A DNA stretch of 38,068 nucleotides from Fennellomyces sp. T-0311 (Eukaryota; Mucoromycota; Mucoromycetes; Mucorales; Lichtheimiaceae). Of the stretch, positions 30,013 through 38,068 are shown piece by piece. The notes beneath the pieces were generated by a model. It searched no databases, was not told where the DNA came from, and was given only the letters and a program-made list of their open reading frames with translations. The number at the start of each line of letters is the position of its first letter. Position 1 is the first letter of the stretch. The position numbers were made by a program, and so were the translations under genes. The stretch spans positions 1 to 38,068 of the forward strand of contig JALLLT010000106.1 of the NCBI GenBank assembly GCA_025266875.1, in the 5' to 3' direction.

Positions 30013-30150
30013 TTTTTTTTTGTTTTTGGATGTCTTGTTCTATTATGATTTTTTTTTTGATCTTGTTAAGGGGTAAATATAGGATCTGATTTCATCTTCT
30101 ATCAATCTTTTTTTTTTGATTTATCTTGTTTCAACTAAATTTTTTTTTTA
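30011..30150 (+). repeat. poly-T tracts between pol and accessory ORF
   Basis: Four runs of 8-10 T with intervening GATCTTGTT-like motifs. No ORF. They may serve as poly(dA:dT) promoter elements for the accessory ORF on the minus strand. Confidence 0.6.
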
Positions 30151-30189
30151 TGTACTTCTTTTACAGCAATCTTTTAAATGTGTACTTCT

Positions 30190-31725
30190 TTAACTAACTA
30201 GTCCAGTTGCAGAGATGAGATGATCTGATGCTTGAGAGGTAAAACGGCGATACTCCGTGTCTGGTAATCGGTATAGCTTCATGCGGTTACCATGGATAGG
30301 GCTTGGTAAAACTTTTCCTTCCGTCGTCTTGAGTCGGTATGATCCGTTCTTGTTGATCCGGTAGATGAGGTATGGTCCTTTCCAAGTATCGAGTAATTTT
30401 CCAGCCCAGTTGTCTACCGTCATGTTCTGGTAAACTTCAACGTAATCTCCTAGGCAAAAGGGTGGCTTGAACTCCTTGTTTCGAGATAAGATCTTCCGTT
30501 CGATGGCCTTCTTCTGAATCTCTTGCGATTGCGAAATTGATGATGAGGCTGCTTGTCGGATTTGATCCAGTCTATTGAGCTGATCGAGAAAATGTTGAAA
30601 CATGATCTCTTCTCCTTCGTCTTCTGAGGCATCTTGATCCGTGGTCGTAGGATTTATCCGATAATCCAGAGGGGTGTTTGGGAGCCTTCCGTAAACGAGG
30701 TAGAATGGCGAATGCTTGGTTACTTTTCTTGGGGTGATCCGGTATGCATATAGGATCGCAGGTAGGTAACTAGGCCAATCCTTCTTTTGCGTTTCAGGTA
30801 GTAATCATAGCATTTGTCCAAGAGTTCGGTTGAATCGTTCAACTAATCCGTTGGTTTGCGGGTGATATGGAGAAGACTTCTTGTGTTGGATGGAGTACTG
30901 CTCGCAAACAGCACTGAGAAGCTTGTTGTCAAAGTGTACTCCTCGGTCGGTGATGCAGCTGGTCTTCATGAATGAATGCCTGCATATCACGTCTTCATAA
31001 AGAAAGAGGGATACTTCAGCAGCTGTTGCGAATTTCAGTGCTCGTGCTTCGACGTATCCGGTTAACTTGTCAATGGCCACAACAATATATCGGTGTCCAG
31101 TTCTTGATATGGCTACGTGCTTGATATCCATGCCAATTTCTTGAAATGGTATTGCCATCACTGGTATCGGGTGTAATCGCTCTTGTATGCGCGGGCGTCC
31201 TTGTTTTTGGCATCTTTCGCATTGGGCGATAAACTTCTTCACATATGTTGTCATGCCAGGGAAAAAGTACTTGGTTTTCAACTTGTTCAGAGTGCTTTGG
31301 TAGGCAAAGTGACCTCCAAACGGGTGGGTGTGTAGCACAAAAAGTGCTTCTTCAGCGTCGTCACGTGTTAACACTTGTGTCGGTGGGTCTTCGGATCGGA
31401 ATAGTTTATCTCCGTTGACAAAGTAACGTTTGCTTTGTTGTCTGATGTTCTTTCGGCGTTTGGCGTCATAGCTTCTTGGGATTTCGAAGGTTTCGAGGTA
31501 ATGCTTCAAATCGTTGTATTGTTGTTCGTCCATTGATGTAATTTGAAGTGTAGATAGGGTGGATCGAGGTGTACCAGTGGTGTAGGTCGTGGGAAATGTA
31601 AACAATCGGTCGAATAAGTAATGGTTATCCCTTTGGCTCAGCCTAATTGTGGTCGGTCCGGAATTGAGGCGGCGTGCCTTCTTCTTGTTCTCCTTCGTCG
31701 GTGTCAAGTTCTTCAGCCAGGCCAT
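30190..31725 (-). pseudogene. integrase region of element 5
   Basis: Zinc finger HTHPFGGHF and CERCQKQG, then catalytic core GMDIKH, ITDRGVHF and NGLVERFNR, so D,D,E are present. A TGA at 30805-30807 interrupts the frame after RTLGQML; the same frame continues through AILYAYRITPRKV and SPFYLVYG to 30190, as expected for integrase. The C-terminus has the beta-rich GPYLIYRINKNGSYRLKT module and no chromodomain. The frame differs from the RT/RNase H frame by one base, so an indel lies in 31643-31725. Confidence 0.85.
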
Positions 31726-33030
31726 TTCGTCCGTCTTGTGTCATTGCTTCAGGATCATTGTCGTACATTCTGCTGAGGTAGTCGGCTGCGCGATTCTTGG
31801 TGCCCGGAATGTATATAACGTCAAACTCGAACTCGCTGAGATAGGTTACCCATCTGGCCCAAATTCCTATGGGGTCTTTTTGCTGGAGTATTCCTTTCAG
31901 CGGGCGGTGGTTGGAAGCAACGATGAATGGGTACGATATAAGGTATTTCCGTAACAATCGGCAGGACCAAACAAGTACACAAGTTTCGAGTTTACTTGCA
32001 CTATAGTTTTTCTCGGTCTCCGATGTCCTTCTGGAGATGTACTGTATAACGCGTTCGTTTCCTTCTTGATCTATCTGGCTGAGGATTCCACCTAGGCCGT
32101 TTTTGCATCCATCGATAGTGAGCTTGAATCCTGCTCTTGAAAAGTCTGGTCTAGCAAGTACTGGTGGCGTCATGAGGGCTTCTTTTAACTGTATAAAAGC
32201 TAACGTGTGTTCTTGAGTCCAGAGTCCGGCATTGTTTTTCGTCAAATCGTGTAGTGGTCGAGCTATCTTGGCAAATCCTTGTACGAAACGTCGGTAGTAA
32301 TTGCACAATCCAAGAAAACTCCTGAGTTGCGTAACGGTCCTTGGTATCTTGATGTCTTGAATCGCCTTGATTTTCTTGGGATCGGCCTTGGTTCCTTCTC
32401 TTGTGATAACCATGCCCAAGAATTCCAATGTCGTGCAGAAGAAATTCACTTTATCCGGGTTTAGCTTCAAGTTTGCCCATCGGAATTTCTCGAAGATAAT
32501 GCGTAGGTGCTCAAGATGTTCCTTCGTATCCATGCTGAAAACGTTTAGGTAGTCGTAAAAGTAGGTGCAAAACGCGATGTTGGAGAATACAATTGACATC
32601 AGGTTGCTAAAGATAGCTGGTGAAGTCTTTAATCCTTGGCTGCTCCGTAAAAAGCTGTACTGGCCGAGAGGCGAGGTGAATGCTGTCAAAGGGATTGACT
32701 TTTCATCCAGCTTTATCTGGTAATAGGCGTTGGAGATGTCGCATGCTGAGTAGACTTGTGCGTTGCCAATACTGTCGAGTGCGTCTGCTATCTTGTTGAC
32801 TGGGAAGTTGTTGCCTCGTATCTTTTGGTTGATCCGTCTGTAGTCGATGGTCAGGCGAAAGTCTCCTGATCGTTTCTTCACCATGATGATTGGGGCAGAC
32901 CATGGGCTTTGAGAGGGTTGTATGATTCCTAGGCGGCAAAGCTTGTCAAGTTCCTTCTTGAGGGCTTCAAGTTCCACAGGCGCCATGCTGTACGGTCAGG
33001 ATCGAATAGGTAAGGTCTTTTCTTCCAAGA
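31643..33030 (-). pseudogene. RT-RNase H region of element 5
   Basis: RT blocks MAPVELEALKKELDKL, RLTIDYRRINQK, ACDISNAYYQIKL and GLKTSPAIF are clear, but the catalytic YxDD box reads FYDY (32551-32562), losing the second Asp. In RNase H the usual TDH is SNH (VASNHRPL), another lost Asp. A TGA at 32996-32998 lies just before MAPVEL. Upstream (to 33025) the frame matches the sequence on the far side of the solo LTR. Enzymatically dead as read. Confidence 0.85.
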
Positions 33031-33347
33031 TGTGATATTCAACAATAAGAAGAGGCAGGTAAGTGACGAGACTCAAGTAATAACTGATTTATTTCATATG
33101 TTGAATCATCACTTTAAATAATAAAAGCTTATTCTCGAGGGGTTGGATCATTGACATGGTTGTAAGGCACATGAACCGCTGTGGTAACCAGGGTTATGTG
33201 GGTTTCACTAAGATAGGCAAGGTTATTACGATGAACGCATGTCAAGACAGGGATGTGGCTGTAGATCGGAAAATTAAAGTAACCCGTTGTCGATAAGCAA
33301 ACAAGGGTAAATGATGCAAAAGCCATAATCATGTTGTGGATACAACA
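33031..33347. mobile_element. solo LTR of another family inserted in pol of element 5
   Basis: 317 bp starting TGTGATATTC and ending ATACAACA, flanked by a 5-bp duplication CAAGA (33026-33030, 33348-33352); the match can be extended to 7 bp if the ends are shifted. Removing it and one repeat restores the pol frame across HEII and LEEK. No coding sequence inside; unrelated to the other LTRs here. Confidence 0.8.
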
Positions 33348-35210
33348 CAAGATGATTTCATGCTTGATCAGGTTTGTGCATCCAATGGTTTCTCCGTCCC
33401 AGTTAAAGATGTCTTGATACTGTTCGGCCAATGCTCGAAATTGTCGTTCAATCTTGTTGTCCTTGTCATCCGGGATTTCCTTTGGCTTTATCCGTATGTA
33501 TTGTTCTTCAAACAGAGGGTCCGGTTCGGTTAAGGGCCTTGTGGCTTCCTTCAGAGTGAATAATTCGTTTGCTGATCTAGGCTCTAGTCGTACGGGTTCG
33601 TATCCAAAAACATCCTTGGTTGGTCCAGTCATTTTCAGGTAAATCTCTCCAAGGTAGGTTCCTGCTGGTAGGGTTCGCGGTGTGGTGGACTGATTGTGCA
33701 GAACCAGTTCGAAATCACTCCTTTCTGTCTTGATGGTAGGTATGTGTACGATGTCCACAATATCCAGGTTGCTGATATCTTGTGCAAATGCCAGTTTCCT
33801 TGTAGCCTTGTGAGGTAGCGATCCTTTCAAACACAGTTGACTGTGGGTTGGTATGGAGTATTCGACATCGGTGAAAACGAGGTATATGGTTTCGTCGTCA
33901 TCCACATGCTTTTTGATCTGAAGCCTTGGGTCTGGTCAGTCGTCCAAAAGGTAAAAGTCCGTAGCTTTGCCAGTTTCTTCAAAGTCACTGTCTGATGCGT
34001 TTTCGTCGTCTAACGCTTCAAGTTCGCTATCCGTGGATTTTTCGTTGTCATCTTCGGTCTCCGTGGTATCGTCTGGGCTGTCGTCACTTTCTTTGCTGAT
34101 GGGTAATGTGTCATGCCATGTATCGGATTCTTCCGCAAATGATAAGGGAATTGTTGCATTTTGTCGTCCGTATTTTATGGTAAGCGTAGCGTCTTCAAAG
34201 GAGATACAAGCGTAGCTTTTCGTCAAGAAGTTGTTGCCAATGATCAGGCCAACGGGGCAATGTTGGAGGACTTCGATATCGAGGGGTATGCTGATAAAGT
34301 TGCCAGGTCGTATTTCCACATTTCGAATTCTGCCGAGGGATGCTTGTTGCGTACCATTGCCGAGGGTGAATACGGCATCTGAGGGAGCATTGATTCTGAG
34401 GCCTAAGTACTTGGCGGTGGCTCTTGACATGCACGTTTTGGCAGCACCAGTGTCGACGAGTGCTTTCAATATCGTTCCGTTTATGCAAAACCTTCCGTAA
34501 GCAGCAGTAGGATTGATTCTTGGCTGGAGTTCCATGGCATTAGGTGGTCGTCAGATTTTTCTGTGAATCGAGGTGGTAGCGTGCAATTGTCTTCGTAGCG
34601 AGGGAGCCACAGCAACTAAGTCCTTGATCGTGATATTCGCCGTTCTGTTCATTACGTCTTCCGTGATATCGTAATCAATCTTGGCCTTGTGTTTTGAAGT
34701 CCTCGGTTTGCTGTTTTCATCTGAAAGGGTCGGTGTATTCTTCTTTATCGGCTGTTTCCTTTTTGGTTGGTCAATTTCCATGGGCTCTGGATTAATCCTT
34801 CTGGCAGTGGTTTCCGTTGCTTCTCTTCCTTGTTCATTTTGGTCATTCGAGTGATTTATGTCAGGTGAAGATCGGTTTTGGAGTCGTTGCTCTAGTTGCG
34901 GTCGATGCACTTGTTGTTGCCTTGAAGTTGACGGTCCAGGGTCTAGGATCACTACGGGATTTGCGAAAAGTATCGGCTGGTTCTTGGGTTGCCTCTTGTT
35001 CTTGTCGATGCGTCCTGTTCGGTCTACAGTAGCTCCTGATCGTAGCCTGATTTGCCTTCGTTCATCAGTGGGTTTCGAAGCTGCCAAAAGTTCCTGGGTT
35101 CTGTTGTTCTGGTTCCTTTGATTGTTCTGAAAGTTGGTTCTAACGGGTTTGGTGTATCGGCGGGCGTTCAGTTGACCGTTATTTCTCACAACTGGCCCTC
35201 CTCGTTTTTT
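33129..35210 (-). pseudogene. protease and linker region of element 5 pol
   Basis: Entered by -1 frameshifting at 35204-35210. The first part (34551-35189) is a basic Asn/Gln/Arg-rich linker. The protease follows with LVDTGAAKTCMS and LIIGNNFL, then an acidic stretch, then a beta-rich segment (LVLHNQSTTPRTLPAGTYLGEIY) usual between protease and RT in such elements. In-frame TGA codons at 34551-34553 and 33936-33938 split the frame; each lies in otherwise continuous coding sequence. From 33347 down, translation runs into the solo LTR, so residues after KHEIIL are not element 5. Confidence 0.8.
35162..35210 (-). promoter_or_regulatory. -1 ribosomal frameshift signal, element 5
   Basis: Heptamer A AAA AAC (35210-35204) in gag phase, a 5-nt spacer, then GGGC+CAGTTG (35198-35189) pairing with CAACTG (35174-35169) and GCCC (35165-35162) across a 3-nt bulge. 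The gag TGA at 35186-35188 is in the loop. The downstream frame is -1. Confidence 0.75.
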
Positions 35211-36499
35211 GACTGGTATTCAGAATATTGGGCAGGTCCTTCGAAGTCGTCATTCCAGGTGTAACCGTATTGATCTTGTTCGTCGCCTTCAAGGTATCCG
35301 TCGTCTCGATGTTCGATGTGTGCAAAGGTTTCAAATTGGTTTCGTCTGTCTCCTTGCTGTTGAAGTGGTTCTTTCACAGGTCGTTGCACATTCGTATGAT
35401 CTTGGTTCCTTGGGTAATCAGTCGATGGTTGAGCTTGGTTCCAGTTTTGATGCGCTTCTTGGTTGGCTTGACGTGGTGTCCATTGTTGTTGGCGAGGTGG
35501 GGCGTTTCGCTGGAAACCGTTGTTAGGTCCTTGTTGTCGGTTCTGGTAGTAAGGCAGTTGAGGTCTGCTTTGGTAAGATTGATGTGGTTGCCTGTCTTGA
35601 TACGAGGGCGTTTGCTGATTTCTGTGTGCTTGGTTCGGCTGGTTTTGATAGAATGCGCGTTGGCTGTTGTATCGAGGCGGTCGTTCATTCCATCGATTTT
35701 GGTATCCGTCGTTGTTTCGTCTGGTGAAGCCGTTGTTGTTGAAAGGTCGATGTGATCTCTGCTGTTCATATTGACGATACTGGTCGTATTCGTGTCTTGG
35801 TTCGTCGTAATACTGCATGTCTTCAGCTTCCATTGCGGCAATCAAAGGAATACGCGATCGTCGTTCGTGTCTGAGTGTGGCTTCGGCCTTGCGTCCTTCC
35901 CAAAAGCTTTAGGCGACATCAAAATGGTCTACGGTGGCGATACCTCGAACCATCATCCAGTAGTGCTTGATTTCCGGCAGTAATCCTTGCTTGAACTTCA
36001 ATTGGATTCGGTCTTCGTCGATGATTTCGGCTTTCTGGGCGGCTTCTCGGATTCGGCTCATGAACGTTTGGGGGCTTTCGTTGTGTCTCTGGCTCATGGC
36101 ATCAAAATCTTCGATGTAGCGTAAAATGTCGTTGTACGTCACGTATTCGGCTTGAAATTGGTCCAGAATATAGTCGATTATGGGTTGGGTCCTCTGCGTG
36201 TCTTCGTCTGCCAATTGGCTTTGGGCGATAAAGTCAGAGTAAACGTTCATTTCGAAAAAGGTCAATGCAGGTCCTCGGAGTACGGCGTGGAAAAGTTCAA
36301 CTTTTCTATTGGTGGTCTGTGCGCCAGCTAACAGAATGTAAGATTTGAATTCTCGCCTGAATTCACGAAAATCTTCATATTCGTGGCCGGAAAAGATAAG
36401 AGTCGGTGGTGGGAGCATGGTGGTGATGTTGTCCAACACAGTAAGTTCGTTCGTCAAAGGTTTGTCATTTCTGTTGTTCCGGAAAAGGTATCGGTACAT
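35186..36499 (-). pseudogene. Gag of element 5 (one internal TAA)
   Basis: The capsid-like part (35909-36499) has TLIFSGHEYEDFREFRREF, VELFHAVLRGPALTFF and ESPQTFMSRIREAAQKAE. The frame opens near the PBS but the first ATG is at 36499. A TAA at 35909-35911 follows HFDVA; the same frame continues as FWEGRKAEATLRHERRSR and then a 200-residue Gln/Asn/Arg/Tyr-rich tail (PFNNNGFTRRNND) without zinc knuckle. The tail resembles a prion-like or RNA-binding low-complexity domain, which may replace the knuckle. One C-to-T change from CAA would explain the stop. Confidence 0.75.
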
Positions 36500-36580
36500 G
36501 TAATTTCGTTCCGTGAGTTGTGTGTCCAAGGTCTCGTCTGCTGGAAAAGCCTTGAATTCCCCTGTAGTGAGCACCAAATT

Positions 36581-37306
36581 TGTTGGCGCCGTTTTGAGTC
36601 AGGTATACAGTAGTCGGTTGTTGTGTAAATTGGTAGTTGAGTACACCAAAATATAGTGAGCACCAGCAACAATATCGTTTGTTACGGACGTTTGTATAAA
36701 GGGATCCTAAAGAGGATTGAGGATTGAAAATAGAAAATGGGTAGGAAAGCAAATTGTCTTTATTGCTTGATTGATAAACAGTAATCCTAATTGCGGGATA
36801 CTAAACAACACTGATAACTATAAAGTATTTAGGTTGGGGTGTTGATAAATGTAATCAATTGACCAATGTTTATTTAATGAAAAGCGCTTCTTATTTATAT
36901 CTTTCGATACAATGGCGCAGCACTAGCTATTCTAGCTGTGATAGGTGCGTACGGTAACCAATTGATGATGGTACAGTTGCCGCAGCAGTGGGGGTAAAGG
37001 TGATTGGTGTTGTTAATGCAGGCTAATTGCTGGCTAGTGGTGGCGCAGCTGCCGCAGTAATTGAGATGTAGAGTGCCGCAGCAAAGAAGATTCTGGCTAC
37101 TGGGCTACTCTATCGGGTAATTGTGGGTGTTTGAGGTACTTGTGGGTTTCGGGTTTCTATATTATTTATTGTTTTTGGTTTTTGTACATCTTTTTTAATA
37201 CTGATAATGATAATATATATGATATGATAATATAAGAGAGAGAGAGAGAGAGAGAGGGAGAGAAAGGGAAAAGGAAAAGTTGGTGGGGCTGCCAACCTGT
37301 CTATCA
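36581..37306 (-). repeat. 5' LTR of element 5
   Basis: 726 bp copy of 28463-29188 with the AG microsatellite at about 37234-37255. On the minus strand it ends GGCGCCAACA, and TTTGGTGCTCAC just inside is the likely primer-binding site. Confidence 0.92.
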
Positions 37307-38068
37307 ATATGCAGATTATGTTTCACATACGCCAATCGTCGATAATAACGTCCTCTACGCTAATGGATCGGAAGACATACGTGCTCAAGAACGCTTTAAT
37401 AAGCTAAAACATGATATAGCCACTGCATATAAGGACTGTCAAACAAGCTCCCAACGTATTGAACTTCTGATGGCGTTGGAGCAGACGCTCTCTGGCTTCG
37501 TAGCGGTGGATGTTAATGACATTTACCTTCCTGCAGATGTGAAAACAAAAGGCAGACCCAAGCTCATGAAAGGTTCAAGATTGCCGTCGTTGTGGGAACA
37601 TGCAGAGGCGAAGCAGAAAAAAGAGGCTGAGAAAAAGAAGCGAAAGGACGTAGAATCGATGCAAGATAGAGAAGAGAACCGGCGTCCTACCAAGAGGTGC
37701 GGAATACGTACAGGTAAATAGTGTATTTGAAAAGAGTAGTTGATAAACTTCTTGTACTCTTTAGAGTCCGTTTTGCGACGCCTCCTCCAGATGACCAGCT
37801 GTACTATGAAGTCAGCAGAGTGCCTTTTGATGTATATCCTGAAATCCCAAAGGAGTATGTTACTCGTGTTGTTGACATATGGAGCGATGAATGGTGTGGA
37901 TATCGAGCAATTGCCTGTCACGTAACAGGGAACCAGGATGACGCCGTGTCTATTAAGTAAGCTATGCTGCAGCAGCTTCTTGAAAACCTCGAATTCTATG
38001 AGTAAAATCTCTGGGGCGGACACAAATGTATCACTGAGGAAGTTCTTAATCGCCTCAGATACCAGCAA

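Larger units (their letters stand above)
28463..37306 (-). mobile_element. Ty3-type retrotransposon element 5, 8.84 kb, nested in a MULE intron
   Basis: Complete element: 726-bp LTRs (28463-29188 and 36581-37306) differing at about seven positions, mostly transitions, flanked by a 4-bp duplication ATAT (28459-28462 and 37307-37310). Minus-strand order: LTR, PBS, gag, pol, accessory ORF, LTR. Coding parts have several stops, one indel, a solo-LTR insertion and altered catalytic residues. Confidence 0.93.
26425..38068 (+). pseudogene. second MULE (FAR1-like) transposase with SWIM finger and OTU-like C-terminus, split by element 5
   Basis: Exons 26425-26649, 26684-27765, 27827-28001, 28065-28398, 37315-37713 and 37767 to the window end join in frame; introns are 34, 61, 63, (69 before insertion) and 53 nt. 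N-terminus: FAR1/WRKY-GCM-type finger (CCKHYG, GCIWKVYV, GHNHKL). MULE core: IIIDTTYKMN, VTDDDKGL, LCAWHIRKNF, QRVEGTHWS, so D,D,E are all present. SWIM finger CDC then CYHI. Exon 5 carries KTKGRPK and a basic helix. Exon 6 has WSDEWCGYRAIACHV, like the OTU-protease Cys box. In exon 6 two in-frame TAA codons (37958, 38003) precede more OTU-like sequence, so the full product is broken, though the transposase part (802 residues) could still be made if the 8.9-kb intron is spliced. Confidence 0.75.

Noticed and set aside
33600..33720. dUTPase domain in element 5 pol
   Set aside because: The beta-rich stretch with PAGTYLGEI is a usual protease-RT linker pattern; no dUTPase active-site motifs were seen.
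30805..34553. TGA as a sense codon (altered genetic code)
   Set aside because: Other genes here do not use in-frame TGA, and the stops are explained by CGA-to-TGA changes in one decayed element.

Overview
The window looks like a transposon-dense stretch of an early-diverging fungal genome, most likely Mucoromycota (Mucorales-like). This is inferred from many 44-81 nt spliceosomal introns with CTNAY-type branch points, a eukaryotic tRNA-Ala, and the mix of FAR1/MULE, Tnp2/CACTA and Ty3 chromovirus elements. Apart from the tRNA and a few small unassigned genes, nearly everything belongs to mobile DNA.

Layout. 14-2997 (-): a seven-exon Mutator-like (MULE) transposase gene that reads as intact once its introns are removed. 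3123-3878: two small convergent genes. 4037-8749 (+): a 1570-codon single-ORF Ty3 chromovirus Gag-Pol (element 1). 8750-12801 (-): a related chromovirus (element 2) with polypurine tract and LTR start; its pol has a one-base frameshift and its gag is cut off. 12802-18751: a 5.95-kb CACTA-like DNA transposon with 28-bp inverted termini, a four-exon Tnp2 transposase, a polyQ/coiled-coil gene, and a cryptic four-exon transcript encoding a 43-residue protein. 18768-19538: a Tnp2 fragment, an A-rich minisatellite, a MITE-like palindrome and tRNA-Ala(AGC). 19600-24800 (-): a Ty3 element with LTRs (element 3). 24795-25506 (+): an inverted, truncated sister (element 4) joined to it LTR to LTR. 26425 to the window end (+): a second MULE transposase gene with FAR1-type finger, SWIM finger and a C-terminal OTU-like segment. 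An 8.84-kb Ty3 element (element 5, 28463-37306, -) sits inside one of its introns, four bases from the acceptor. Element 5 itself carries a solo LTR of a third family.

The elements appear to use different devices to make more Gag than Pol. Elements 3 and 5 have -1 frameshift signals (heptamer, 5-nt spacer, stem-loop). Elements 1 and 2 are single-ORF Gag-Pols but share a candidate intron at the gag-pol junction; its removal would create a TAA exactly at the splice junction and so yield Gag alone. This last mechanism, the self-promoted accessory ORF in element 5 and the cryptic small gene in the CACTA element are the observations most worth following up. All exon structures, frames and repeats were read by eye; no alignment, search or expression data were available.
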